From NCBI GenBank assembly GCA_036675275.1, contig JAKFFG010000006.1, positions 310,001-374,000 on the forward strand: 64,000 nt of DNA. Reading direction: 5' to 3'. Shown here piece by piece: positions 35,010 through 43,775 of this stretch. Every line of letters begins with the position of its first letter. The stretch's first letter is position 1. Position numbers and translations under genes: made by a program. The notes under the pieces were generated by a model. It was not told where the DNA came from and did no database searches. It saw only the letters and a list, made by a program, of their open reading frames with translations. The stretch comes from Pollutimonas sp036675275. Its GTDB lineage: Bacteria; Pseudomonadota; Gammaproteobacteria; Burkholderiales; Burkholderiaceae_B.

Positions 35010-35684
35010 ATGACGAATAAGGTAGTCGAAAGCGCGCTGCAGGCGGTTAGCGGCATTCCGCACGGCGCCACGGTTCTGGTAAGCGGCTTCAGCGGCGCGG
35101 GTGTTCCCGAGACACTCATTACCGCACTGCTCGAGCACGGTGCGCGCGACATGACGCTTGTGCATAATAACGCGGGCAATGCGGACACGGGCGTGGCGCG
35201 CTTGCTCGCTGCCGGGCGTGTTCGCAAAATAATCTGTTCATTTCCGCGGTCCTGGGAGTCGCATGTTTTCGAGGGACTTTACCGTAAAGGAAAAGTGGAA
35301 CTCGAATGTGTCCCCCAGGGCACGCTTGCTGAAAGGTTGCGGGCAGGGGGGTCTGGCCTGGGCGGTATCTTTACGCCCGCTGGCTTTGGAACAGAACTGG
35401 CAGAAGGCAAGGAGACACGCATGATAGATGGCCGCGGCTACGTGCTCGAGAAAGCCCTGTCGGGAGACTTTTCTCTTGTCAAGGCTCACCGCGCGGATCG
35501 TTGGGGCAACTTGCAATATCGCATGACTGCTCGAAATTTCGGGCCGGTGATGTGCATGGCAGCGCGCACCACGATTGTCGAAGTCAACGAGGTCATGCCT
35601 TTGGGTATGCTGGACCCGGAATGTGTAGTTACTTCCAGTGCATTTGTGCAGCGTATAGTGGATTTGAAAGAGAGGCCGGCATGA
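35010..35684 (+). CDS. pcaI: 3-oxoacid CoA-transferase subunit A, PcaI-like
   Basis: 224-residue class I CoA-transferase alpha subunit. It has HGATVLVSGFSGAGVPETLI (about 18), VHNNAGNADTGVARLLAAGRVRKIICSFPRS (about 51-80), PQGTLAERLRAGG (about 100) and the C-terminal DPECVVTSSAFVQRIVDL. The pattern is that of PcaI, which with PcaJ transfers CoA from succinyl-CoA to 3-oxoadipate. The stop overlaps the next start as ATGA. Confidence 0.9.
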   Translation: MTNKVVESALQAVSGIPHGATVLVSGFSGAGVPETLITALLEHGARDMTLVHNNAGNADTGVARLLAAGRVRKIICSFPRSWESHVFEGLYRKGKVELECVPQGTLAERLRAGGSGLGGIFTPAGFGTELAEGKETRMIDGRGYVLEKALSGDFSLVKAHRADRWGNLQYRMTARNFGPVMCMAARTTIVEVNEVMPLGMLDPECVVTSSAFVQRIVDLKERPA

Positions 35685-36361
35685 CTGAATGGCAGATAGT
35701 CTCACGCGAAGAGATGGCCAAACGTGTGGCGCGGGATGTCCCGGCAGGCGCGGTTGTAAATCTGGGCATAGGAATGCCTGAGCTCGTGGGCAATTATCTT
35801 GCTCCAGAAGACGAGATCATCATTCACACTGAAAATGGAATTGTCGGATCAGGGCCGACGGTGGAGGGCGCGCTGCGGGACTTCGACCTAATTAACGCGG
35901 GCCGCAAACCGGTGAGCCTTGTACAGGGCGGCCACTTTGTCGATCATGTAGACTCCTTCGCCCTTGTCAGAGGCGGCCACTTAGACATTACTATCCTCGG
36001 GGCCTTCCAGGTATCCGTGGATGGCGACCTTGCAAATTGGTCTACAGGTGATGCCTCTGCTTTGCCTTCGCCAGGTGGCGCGATGGACCTTGCTGTAGGC
36101 GCGCGTGAAGTGTTTGTCATGATGAATTTGTTCGGGCGAAAAGGAGAGTCGAAGCTGGTGGAACGCTGCACGCTCCCGCTCACGGGCGCCGGCCTGGTGA
36201 GACGGCTCTATACGGATATCGCGGTGTTCGATCTCGCAGGGCCGCAGCCCATGGTCCTCGATCTTGCCCCCGGAGTGGATCTGGATGATCTGTCCGAGCG
36301 GCTCAATCTTTCGTTGATTACATCGGCTGGCGGAATCGGCTGTTATGGCAGCAGCGCATAG
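35681..36361 (+). CDS. pcaJ: 3-oxoacid CoA-transferase subunit B, PcaJ-like
   Basis: 226-residue beta subunit with the catalytic glutamate Glu51 in HTENGIVGSGP, VNLGIGMPELVGNYL upstream of it, GGHLDITILGAFQVS and the AMDLAVGAREVFVMM stretch. It pairs with the preceding subunit. I chose the ATG at 35681, which overlaps the stop of subunit A by four bases; the long upstream frame is a shadow of subunit A. It is the last recognised gene of the IclR-linked operon. Confidence 0.92.
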   Translation: MTEWQIVSREEMAKRVARDVPAGAVVNLGIGMPELVGNYLAPEDEIIIHTENGIVGSGPTVEGALRDFDLINAGRKPVSLVQGGHFVDHVDSFALVRGGHLDITILGAFQVSVDGDLANWSTGDASALPSPGGAMDLAVGAREVFVMMNLFGRKGESKLVERCTLPLTGAGLVRRLYTDIAVFDLAGPQPMVLDLAPGVDLDDLSERLNLSLITSAGGIGCYGSSA

Positions 36362-36503
36362 AACAGCAGTCGCTGCATCAATTAGCTTTTCCCTTAAGGA
36401 CTGCAACGGCCGTTCGCCGGCTCACGCCACGCAGCGTGGCCCGTTCGCCCCGGAGATGGTACTCGCCAGTTAAATACGCGGTTGTAGTCCACAGAATGAC
36501 GAA

Positions 36504-36533
36504 TGGGCGACGTAGCCCCTTGTCGGTCGCCCA
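36504..36533 (-). terminator. Stem-loop, possible terminator
   Basis: TGGGCGAC (36504-36511) and GTCGCCCA (36526-36533) form an eight-base perfect stem with a 14-base loop in the 192-base gap after pcaJ and the remnant DUF72 stop. Neither strand has a long T run. It may end the DUF72 remnant (20 bases past its stop) or the operon on the other strand. Confidence 0.3.
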
Positions 36534-36553
36534 CACATGGCACTCCAGGCCAA

Positions 36554-37114
36554 TCACCCAGCTTCGCGGGCTTCCAGATCCAGCCGGTTCATCAACCTGC
36601 GTGCGTCGAATGGCGCCTGCACCTTCTTGTCATTGTCGAAGTAACAGAAAACATCGCGTGCGGTGCGCCGCCTCGCGGGTTTGCCGACTACGCGCTGTGC
36701 GTCTTCTGGTTCGCGTCCAGCAGCCCATTCCTTGATTCTGGCGGCCCACCGGTCCAGTGCGGAATCTTCGTACTTTCCACCGTAGGCCGTCTGCGTACCA
36801 CGCAGTCGCATGTAAACGAAGTCGGAAGTCAGATCCTCGGCATAGGGCCAGCCGGCGACAGAATCGGACAGAACCAGAGCGGCGCGGTATTTGCGTAGCA
36901 GCCTGATGAAGGCCGGATCGACGAAACTCTCGTGGCGAAATTCGATGGCATGACGCAATTTGCGTCTGCGGGCCGGAGTGATGCACGGTTCCATGACGCG
37001 TGTGTCGTGTTGTTCGACGATGGCAGCCGCTTCATCGGTATTTGTCGGCAGCAGATCAAGTATGCGTTCGAAACTGGCTTTGTCGAATTCGAATGTAGGG
37101 GAGAACTGCCACAA
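36554..37114 (-). pseudogene. 5'-truncated DUF72 protein remnant
   Basis: This frame matches only the C-terminal two-thirds of a DUF72 protein: WQFSPTFEFD corresponds to the family's WQF/LPP block, then AIEFRHESF, DFVYMRLRGT and DVFCYFDNDKK. The N-terminal GWSYxxW and VEINSSFY parts are absent. The frame is open for another 66 bases to a TAG at 37181-37183, with only a TTG as possible start and no ribosome site. At 186 residues it is much shorter than the two intact copies (251 and 268). It abuts the divergent SDR gene and probably lost its 5' end by deletion. Confidence 0.7.
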
Positions 37115-37232
37115 TTTAAGGTAGTGGCTGGAAAGAACAATAAAGCCGCCCGGCCCGGGATGCGCGTGTATTATTGCAGGCTACCGATTTGGTGTTTCAA
37201 TCGACCTGTCATCAATAAGAAGGGGAGCAATA

Positions 37233-37991
37233 ATGGTCAGTACAGCAGGTGTGGCGTTGGTAACGGGGGCAGGCAGCGGCATCGGTCGCGCTGTGGCGCT
37301 TGAGCTTCTTGTTAATAACTATCAGGTCGTACTGGCCGGTCGCCGCGCGGATGCGCTTGAGCAGACGCGCGAACTCGCGGGGGAGCACGGTCCGCGCGCC
37401 GTGGCGATCCCGACCGATGTCACCGACGAGCAATCCGTGCAGGCATTGTTTGCCAGGATAGCAGCTGATTACGGCCGGCTCGACCTGTTGTTCAACAACG
37501 CCGGGCGGGGCGCGCCGGCCGTACCCATCGAAGATCTGCCAGTGGATACCTGGCGCGCTGTGGTCGACGTGAATCTTACAGGCATGTTTCTTTGCGCGCA
37601 GTCCGCCATACGCTTGATGAAGAAGCAGCAGCCGCAGGGAGGACGCATCATCAACAACGGTTCGATTTCTTCTCACGCTCCACGCCCGTACTCGATAGCC
37701 TACACGGCCACCAAGCATGCCGTATCGGGCCTGACCAAATCGATCTCGCTCGACTGCCGCCCGTACAACATTGCCTGCGGCCAGATCGACATCGGCAATG
37801 CAGCTACCGAGATGACCGATCGCATGGCCGCCGGCGTGTTGCAGGCCGATGGCAGCACAAGGGCCGAACCCCGCATGGACGTTGGGCATGTCGCGCGTGT
37901 GGTGGCGCATATGGCGCAACTGCCGCTTGAAGCCAATGTGCAGACCATGACCATCATGGCAACCAACATGCCCTTCGTCGGACGCGGCTGA
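37233..37991 (+). CDS. SDR-family oxidoreductase
   Basis: 252-residue short-chain dehydrogenase with the cofactor motif TGAGSGIG (11-18), NNAG (88-91), Ser in GSISS and catalytic Tyr157 and Lys161 (YTATK). NAD(P)-dependent alcohol/ketone oxidoreductase; substrate unknown. AAGGGGAG precedes the ATG. It could supply the 3-hydroxyacyl dehydrogenase step missing from the operon that ends 870 bases earlier, but it more likely belongs with the DUF924 gene 17 bases downstream. Confidence 0.92.
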   Translation: MVSTAGVALVTGAGSGIGRAVALELLVNNYQVVLAGRRADALEQTRELAGEHGPRAVAIPTDVTDEQSVQALFARIAADYGRLDLLFNNAGRGAPAVPIEDLPVDTWRAVVDVNLTGMFLCAQSAIRLMKKQQPQGGRIINNGSISSHAPRPYSIAYTATKHAVSGLTKSISLDCRPYNIACGQIDIGNAATEMTDRMAAGVLQADGSTRAEPRMDVGHVARVVAHMAQLPLEANVQTMTIMATNMPFVGRG

Positions 37992-38008
37992 TTTTGGCAA
38001 GGCAGATC

Positions 38009-38569
38009 ATGGCTATCGATAACAGCGAACACAGCAAATCCGCCGACGATGTCCTGGCGTTCTGGCGGGAGGCCGGGCCGCAGCGCTGGTTTCAAAAAAA
38101 TACCGCCTTCGACCGTGAGTTCCGCGACCGTTACCTGGAATGGCACTTGGCCGCCGCCCGGCGCGAACTCGATCATTGGCAGCGCACTGCCGGTGGCGGG
38201 CTGGCATTGCTGATTCTTCTGGATCAATTTCCCCGAAATGCTTTCCGGGACACCGCCCACATGTTTGCGACCGACGAGCTCGCACGCTATTTTGCAAGCG
38301 CCATGGTGGGTTCGGGTCTGGACCAGGAAATTGAACCGGCATTGCGCGTGTTCTGTTATCTGCCTTTCGAACATTCGGAATCGCTGGCCGACCAGGAGCG
38401 CTCGGTGGCGCTTCAAGTCGATATGGATCCGTCGACCCGCGCATTTGCCGACGAACACTATCGCATCATCGCGCGATTTGGCCGTTTTCCTCATCGCAAC
38501 CGTCAATTGGGACGTATAACCACGGCGGCCGAGCAGGCCTATCTGGATGGAGGCGGGTTCGCCGGCTAG
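38009..38569 (+). CDS. DUF924 family protein
   Basis: 186-residue protein of DUF924 (related to a helical, TPR-like fold). The pattern DVLAFWREAGPQRWF, LLILLDQFPRNAFR, DQEIEPALRVFCYLPFEHSE and FGRFPHRN is distinctive for the family. Function is unknown. I start at the ATG at 38009 with AAGG six bases upstream; a TTG at 37994 would add five residues. It probably shares a transcript with the SDR gene upstream and the LrgAB genes downstream. Confidence 0.88.
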   Translation: MAIDNSEHSKSADDVLAFWREAGPQRWFQKNTAFDREFRDRYLEWHLAAARRELDHWQRTAGGGLALLILLDQFPRNAFRDTAHMFATDELARYFASAMVGSGLDQEIEPALRVFCYLPFEHSESLADQERSVALQVDMDPSTRAFADEHYRIIARFGRFPHRNRQLGRITTAAEQAYLDGGGFAG

Positions 38570-38595
38570 CCAGCGTGGCCTGCGAACGAATTCCC

Positions 38596-38955
38596 ATGCC
38601 CGTCCTGTTTGCCATCGCTGCTTTGTTCATCATGCAAGTCCTTGGCGAAGTCCTGGTCCGCCTGACCAGCCTGCCTTTGCCGGGACCCTTGGCCGGAATG
38701 CTGCTGATGCTCGCAGCGCTTATTTTCCACGGGCGCGTGCCGGCCGGCCTGCGCGATACCTGCCATCACGTGCTCAAACATTTGATGTTGCTGTTCATAC
38801 CGCTCGTAGCGGGCATCATGCTGCACTTTGGACCGCTCGCCAGCGAATGGATTCCTTTCCTGCTGGCCTGCATCGGGGGCGTTGCACTCACGATCGTAGC
38901 CACCGCGTTGAGCTTCCGCTGGATGCTCAGGCGGGTCAGGACGCCGGAACCATGA
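38596..38955 (+). CDS. lrgA: CidA/LrgA family membrane protein
   Basis: 119-residue holin-like protein with four hydrophobic helices. The family block LPLPGPLAGMLLMLAALI lies near residue 28, followed by HVLKHLMLLFIPLVAGIM. CidA/LrgA proteins act with LrgB in control of murein hydrolases or metabolite export, roles still debated. I chose the ATG at 38596, directly before the first helix; a GTG at 38575 would add seven residues. The stop overlaps the lrgB start as ATGA. Confidence 0.88.
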   Translation: MPVLFAIAALFIMQVLGEVLVRLTSLPLPGPLAGMLLMLAALIFHGRVPAGLRDTCHHVLKHLMLLFIPLVAGIMLHFGPLASEWIPFLLACIGGVALTIVATALSFRWMLRRVRTPEP

Positions 38956-39677
38956 CCGGCGTATTGCAGGCGCTCTGGGTCTTTCTGCTCGATTCCACGC
39001 TTTTCTGGTTGACCCTTACCGTGCTGGTGTACCTGGCAGCGGCCGCGGCCTATCAGCGCAGTGGCGGAAATCCTTTGTTGCTGCCGGTCCTGACAGGCGT
39101 GGTTTTCATCATCCTGATGCTCATCGCAACGGATACGCCTTACTCCGTGTATGCAGAGCGTACAAGCTTCCTTCCGTTCCTGATAGGCCCTGCCACCGTG
39201 GCATTGGCCGTGCCGCTGTATGCACAGCTGCCGCGGCTGAAGCGCCTATGGCGGCCCATACTGTTTGCCTTGCTTGCCGGTTCAATCACGGCCATTCTTT
39301 CGGCAATTGCCATTGCGAAGCTTCTGGGCGCATCGGTTCAAACGCAGCTCTCGCTGGCCCCGAAGTCCGCGACCATGCCGATTGCCATGGAAGTCGCTGC
39401 CTTGAGTGGCGGATCTCCCTCGCTGACTACGGTTGCCGTTGCCATCACCGGTATCGCGGGCGCCATCATGGCAGGCTGGTTGTTGAAGCTTTTGCGCGAG
39501 GATGACCCACAGGTGGAGGGATTTGCGCTGGGCCTGGGCGCCCATGCAATCGGCACGGCTCGCGCTTTTCAAACCAATGATACGGCGGGGGCATTCGCAG
39601 CGCTGGGCATGGGCCTGAACGGCATTGCGACGGCAATACTGGTGCCTTTGCTGCTGGCCATATTGGACCTGTTTTAG
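38952..39677 (+). CDS. lrgB: LrgB/CidB family membrane protein
   Basis: 241-residue partner of LrgA with about seven helices. Typical segments are SGGNPLLLPVL, PFLIGPATVALAVPLY, LAPKSATMPIAMEVA and GLGAHAIGTARAF. The ATG at 38952 overlaps the lrgA stop. The longer frame from 38547 is a shadow of lrgA and not part of this gene. Confidence 0.92.
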   Translation: MTGVLQALWVFLLDSTLFWLTLTVLVYLAAAAAYQRSGGNPLLLPVLTGVVFIILMLIATDTPYSVYAERTSFLPFLIGPATVALAVPLYAQLPRLKRLWRPILFALLAGSITAILSAIAIAKLLGASVQTQLSLAPKSATMPIAMEVAALSGGSPSLTTVAVAITGIAGAIMAGWLLKLLREDDPQVEGFALGLGAHAIGTARAFQTNDTAGAFAALGMGLNGIATAILVPLLLAILDLF

Positions 39678-39755
39678 GTGGTGGCCCGACAGTCGCGTCA
39701 AATAGTATTATCCTGATGATGAGCAGCACAAACAGAATAATTTACGGAGACCAGG

Positions 39756-41414
39756 ATGCCCAGCATTTTTGACCAGGATTTGCCACAAACCCCGGCGAAT
39801 TACGCCTCGATTTCGCCGCTGTCTTTTATCGAGCGTTCGGCCAGCGTCTACCCGCAACGCCTTGCCATTGTGCATGGAACCGGTCCCGACGCATTGCGGC
39901 GCACCTGGTCACAACTTTACGACCGCTGCCGCCAACTGGCCAGCGCGCTGGAAAAAAGCGGGGTGTCAAAAGGCGACACGGTAGCGGTCATGCTGCCCAA
40001 TACTCCCGCCATGGTCGAGGCGCATTTCGGCATTCCCATGGTTGGCGCAGTGCTCAACGCCATCAATACACGGCTTGATCCGCAAACGGTTGCCTTCATG
40101 CTCGACCACGGCGAGGCCCGGACAGTCATCGTCGACACAGAATTTGCCCCCGTCATGGCCAAGGCACTGGCCTTGCGCAGCTCGACCTCGCCCATACAGG
40201 TCATTGATGTAAGCGATGCCCTGTACACCGGCGACGCGAAACCGATCGGTAGCATAGACTACGAAGCGTTCATCGCCGACGGTGATGCCAGGTATGCCTG
40301 GCAATTGCCCGAGAACGAGTGGGACGCCATTGCGCTGAACTACACCAGCGGCACCACCGGCAATCCAAAAGGGGTGGTGTATCACCACCGCGGCGCCGCC
40401 ACCGCCGCCATTTCGAACATTCTTGAATGGGACATGCCCAAGCATGCCGTCTACCTCTGGACGCTGCCCATGTTTCATTGCAACGGCTGGTGCTTCCCGT
40501 GGGCCATTGCCGCGCGCGCGGGGGTAAACGTATGTCTGCGCAAGGTGGAGGCCAAAGCCATATTCGACGCAATCCGTGAACACGGCGTCACGCATTATTG
40601 CGGCGCGCCCATTGTGCACAGCTTGCTAGTCAACGCATCCAGTGCAATGAAAGAGGGCGTTCCATCAGGCGTCAAGGCCATGGTCGCGGGGGCGGCGCCT
40701 CCGGCCTCGATGATCGAAGGCATGGAGCGCCTCGGTTTCGACCTGCTTCACGTTTATGGACTGACCGAAACCTATGGACCGGCCACGGTGTGCGCCAAGC
40801 ACGATGACTGGAACACGCTCGACATAGGCGAACGTGCGCGCCTGAATGCGCGCCAGGGGATTACTTATCATCTGGAACGCGGCATTGCCGTCATGGACCC
40901 GCAAACCATGCAGCCGGTACCGGCCGACGGCGAAACCATGGGCGAAATCATGTTTCGCGGCAATATCGCAATGAAAGGTTATCTGAAGAACCCCAAGGCT
41001 ACGCAGGAAGCGTTGGCGGGCGGCTGGTTCCATAGCGGCGATCTTGCCGTGATGGACCCGGACGGCTATGTGAAAATCAAGGATCGCAGCAAGGACATCA
41101 TTATTTCCGGGGGCGAGAACATATCGTCCATCGAAGTCGAAGATATTCTTTATCGCCATCCCGATGTCCTGGCCGCGGCCGTGGTTGCGCGTTCCGACAC
41201 GCGCTGGGGAGAAACCCCTTGCGCATTCGTCGAGTTGAAGGAAGGCGCCGACGTTACGGCCGACGCCATTATCGAACACTGCAAGAAGCATCTTGCCGGT
41301 TTCAAAGTGCCCCGCGCCGTCGTGTTCTGCGAGCTTCCCAAGACGTCGACGGGCAAGATACAGAAATTCGAGTTGCGTAAAAAGGCAGAATTGCTCGACG
41401 CCGCCACAAGCTGA
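39756..41414 (+). CDS. AMP-dependent acyl-CoA synthetase
   Basis: 552-residue fatty-acid/carboxylate-CoA ligase of the ANL family. It has the P-loop YTSGTTGNPKGV (about 193), FHCNGWCFPW, YGLTETYGP (about 335), the hinge GGWFHSGDLAVMDPDGYVK and the catalytic Lys in KTSTGKIQK (about 535). The sequence style is that of medium-chain or methylmercaptopropionate-type ligases (DmdB group), and the exact acid cannot be deduced. CGGAGACC precedes the ATG. It is a single gene with a 78-base upstream gap. Confidence 0.92.
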   Translation: MPSIFDQDLPQTPANYASISPLSFIERSASVYPQRLAIVHGTGPDALRRTWSQLYDRCRQLASALEKSGVSKGDTVAVMLPNTPAMVEAHFGIPMVGAVLNAINTRLDPQTVAFMLDHGEARTVIVDTEFAPVMAKALALRSSTSPIQVIDVSDALYTGDAKPIGSIDYEAFIADGDARYAWQLPENEWDAIALNYTSGTTGNPKGVVYHHRGAATAAISNILEWDMPKHAVYLWTLPMFHCNGWCFPWAIAARAGVNVCLRKVEAKAIFDAIREHGVTHYCGAPIVHSLLVNASSAMKEGVPSGVKAMVAGAAPPASMIEGMERLGFDLLHVYGLTETYGPATVCAKHDDWNTLDIGERARLNARQGITYHLERGIAVMDPQTMQPVPADGETMGEIMFRGNIAMKGYLKNPKATQEALAGGWFHSGDLAVMDPDGYVKIKDRSKDIIISGGENISSIEVEDILYRHPDVLAAAVVARSDTRWGETPCAFVELKEGADVTADAIIEHCKKHLAGFKVPRAVVFCELPKTSTGKIQKFELRKKAELLDAATS

Positions 41415-41475
41415 ACACCGCGGCATGGCTATGCCATGCGCTAGACTATTATTTTTCTCTCACGGAATCCAAGGT

Positions 41476-41958
41476 ATGCCAACATTTGATGTCGTCTCCG
41501 AAGTCGACAAGCATGAACTCAGCAACGCTGTCGATCAAGCCAGCCGCGAACTGGCCACCCGCTTCGACTTCAAGGGTAGCGACGCCAAGTTCGAGCTCGA
41601 CGGTTTCGTGGTCACCCAATCCGCCTCCAGCGTTTTCCAGCTGAATCAAATGCTCGATATCCTGCGCGGGCGCCTGTCGGCCCGCGGCATCGACGTGCGT
41701 TGCCTGGACGTCGCGCCGCCACTGGAAAATCTGGGCGGTGCGCGGCAGAAGATCACGATCAAACAGGGTATCGAACAGGCCATTTCCAAGAAGCTGATCG
41801 CTGCGCTCAAGGCGGACAAGCTTAAGGTCGAAGCCCAGATCAACGGCGAGAAACTGCGCATCAGCGGGAAAAAGCGCGACGACCTGCAGGCTGCGATCGC
41901 CTTGCTCAAGAAGACCGACGTCGAGTTGCCTCTGCAGTTCGAGAATTTCCGCGACTAA
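41476..41958 (+). CDS. yajQ: YajQ family nucleotide-binding protein
   Basis: 160 residues, the standard YajQ length. Family blocks are MPTFDVVSEVDKHEL at the start, ATRFDFKG (about 29), QMLDILRGRLSARGID and KITIKQGIEQAISKKL. Members bind cyclic di-GMP or nucleic acid and act in regulation. I start at the ATG at 41476, three bases after AAGG in a weak context; upstream sequence of the open frame overlaps the acyl-CoA synthetase gene. Confidence 0.95.
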   Translation: MPTFDVVSEVDKHELSNAVDQASRELATRFDFKGSDAKFELDGFVVTQSASSVFQLNQMLDILRGRLSARGIDVRCLDVAPPLENLGGARQKITIKQGIEQAISKKLIAALKADKLKVEAQINGEKLRISGKKRDDLQAAIALLKKTDVELPLQFENFRD

Positions 41959-42021
41959 TTTCCGCGACCGATTCCACGACCAAGGCGTGCTTGGCGAAGA
42001 CACGCCGGCGCGCTACGGGCC

Positions 42022-42783
42022 TCAGTTCTTGAGCCGGTATCCCGACTTGAATATCCAGTAGACCAATGCCAGGCAAACGGCCAGGAAGAACACCGTCATG
42101 CCCAGGCTTACCAGGACATTCACGTCGGCGATGCCATAAAAGCTCCACCGGAAGCCGCTGACCAGGTAGACCACAGGATTGAACAGCGTCACGGTTTGCC
42201 AGAAAGGCGGCAGCATATTGATGGAATAAAAGCTTCCTCCCAGGAAGGTCAGGGGCGTCACGATCAATAAAGGCACCAGCTGCAGCTTTTCAAAGCCGTC
42301 GGCCCAGATGCCGATAATGAAGCCGAACAGGCTGAACGTGATGGCGGTGAGCACCAGGAACAGCAACATCCAGAAGGGATGGTCTATTTGCAGCGGCACG
42401 AAAAAGCCCGCGGTGGCCAGGATGATGGCAGCGAGAATAATCGACTTGGTAGCCGCCGCGCCGACGTAGGCCAGCGTGATCTCCGCATAGGAAACAGGCG
42501 CCGACAGGATCTCATAGATGGTGCCGGTGAACTTCGGAAAGTAGATGCCGAATGAAGCATTGGATATGCTTTGTGTCAGCAGCGACAGCATGATCAGGCC
42601 AGGTACGATGAATGCGCCGTAACTGACGCCGTCTACTTCGGTGATGCGGTGGCCTATGGCCGCGCCGAATACGACAAAATACAAAGAGGTGGAAATGACG
42701 GGGGCGACTATGCTTTGCAACAGCGTGCGCCAGGTCCTGGCCATTTCAAATGCGTAGATTGCGCGGATGGCGTGGATATTCAT
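42022..42783 (-). CDS. yadH: ABC-2 type exporter permease
   Basis: 253-residue ABC-2 permease with six membrane helices, closely resembling YadH. Characteristic segments are FVVFGAAIGHRI, PGLIMLSLLTQSISNASFGIY and TPLTFLGGSFYSINMLPPFWQ. It pairs with the ATPase encoded just upstream, whose stop overlaps this start by four bases (ATGA). Substrate of YadGH is unknown. Confidence 0.92.
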   Translation of the reverse strand: MNIHAIRAIYAFEMARTWRTLLQSIVAPVISTSLYFVVFGAAIGHRITEVDGVSYGAFIVPGLIMLSLLTQSISNASFGIYFPKFTGTIYEILSAPVSYAEITLAYVGAAATKSIILAAIILATAGFFVPLQIDHPFWMLLFLVLTAITFSLFGFIIGIWADGFEKLQLVPLLIVTPLTFLGGSFYSINMLPPFWQTVTLFNPVVYLVSGFRWSFYGIADVNVLVSLGMTVFFLAVCLALVYWIFKSGYRLKN

Positions 42784-43703
42784 GGTTTGTGGACCAGTTT
42801 CACAAAGATTTCTTCAAGAGAGGTCTGTTTCGTTTCCAGATCCTTGAACCGTATGCCGGCGCTGCTCAGATCCTGAAACAGCGCGATGATGTCGTTGTGC
42901 TGACGCTGGCTGTCGTAGGTATAGACCAATTCGGTGCCGTCCACGGAAAGCTCCAGCTGATAAGCGGCAAGTGATTCTGGTACGGCATACAGGGGCTGGG
43001 GCAGGTGCAGTATCAGCAGCTTTTTGCCCAGCTTGCGCATGAGTTCGGTCTTTTCTTCGACCAGTACGATTTCGCCGTTGTTGATGACACCGACGCGGTC
43101 GGCCATCTCTTCCGCCTCTTCGATGTAGTGGGTGGTCAAGATAACCGTAACGCCCGTGTCACGCAGCGAACGCACCACTTGCCACATTTCCTGGCGTAGC
43201 GATACATCGACGCCGGCCGTGGGTTCATCAAGAAACAGGATTTGAGGCTCATGCGACAGCGCCTTGGCTATCAGCACGCGCCGCTTCATGCCGCCTGAAA
43301 GCGTAATGAGCTTGTTGTCCTTTTTGTTCCACAGTGATAGGGCGCGCAGTATCTTCTCTATATGCTCCGGGTTGGGGGCCTTGCCGAATAGTCCGCGACT
43401 GAAACTGACCGTGTCCCAAACCGATTCGAAGGCATCGGTGGTGAGTTCTTGCGGCACCAGGCCGATTTTTGAGCGCGCCAGGCGATAGTCGCGAATGATG
43501 TCGTGACCATCGGCCCGCACGGTGCCGGATGTAGGACTGACCAGCCCGCAGATTATGCTGATGAGCGTGGTCTTGCCCGCGCCGTTGGGCCCAAGCAGCG
43601 CGAAGATTTCACCCCGGCGTATGTCCAGATTGATGTTCCTGAGCGCCTGGAAACCGGATGCGTAGGTCTTGTCCAGATTGGATACCGAAATAACGGGTGA
43701 CAT
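42780..43703 (-). CDS. yadG: ABC exporter ATPase
   Basis: 307-residue ATPase of the ABC-2 exporter group. It has Walker A GPNGAGKTT (38-46), the signature TLSGGMKRR, Walker B ILFLDEPTAGVD and the His-loop TTHYIEEAEE. A C-terminal extension of about 80 residues follows the core. It is transcribed together with the permease gene. It diverges from the NAD(P)HX repair gene. Confidence 0.95.
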   Translation of the reverse strand: MSPVISVSNLDKTYASGFQALRNINLDIRRGEIFALLGPNGAGKTTLISIICGLVSPTSGTVRADGHDIIRDYRLARSKIGLVPQELTTDAFESVWDTVSFSRGLFGKAPNPEHIEKILRALSLWNKKDNKLITLSGGMKRRVLIAKALSHEPQILFLDEPTAGVDVSLRQEMWQVVRSLRDTGVTVILTTHYIEEAEEMADRVGVINNGEIVLVEEKTELMRKLGKKLLILHLPQPLYAVPESLAAYQLELSVDGTELVYTYDSQRQHNDIIALFQDLSSAGIRFKDLETKQTSLEEIFVKLVHKP

Positions 43704-43775
43704 AATGATTTCCGAATTCGACTAGGGCACAATACCATAATCGGAAACCCTGATCGATTTGATAACCGGGCTTGT

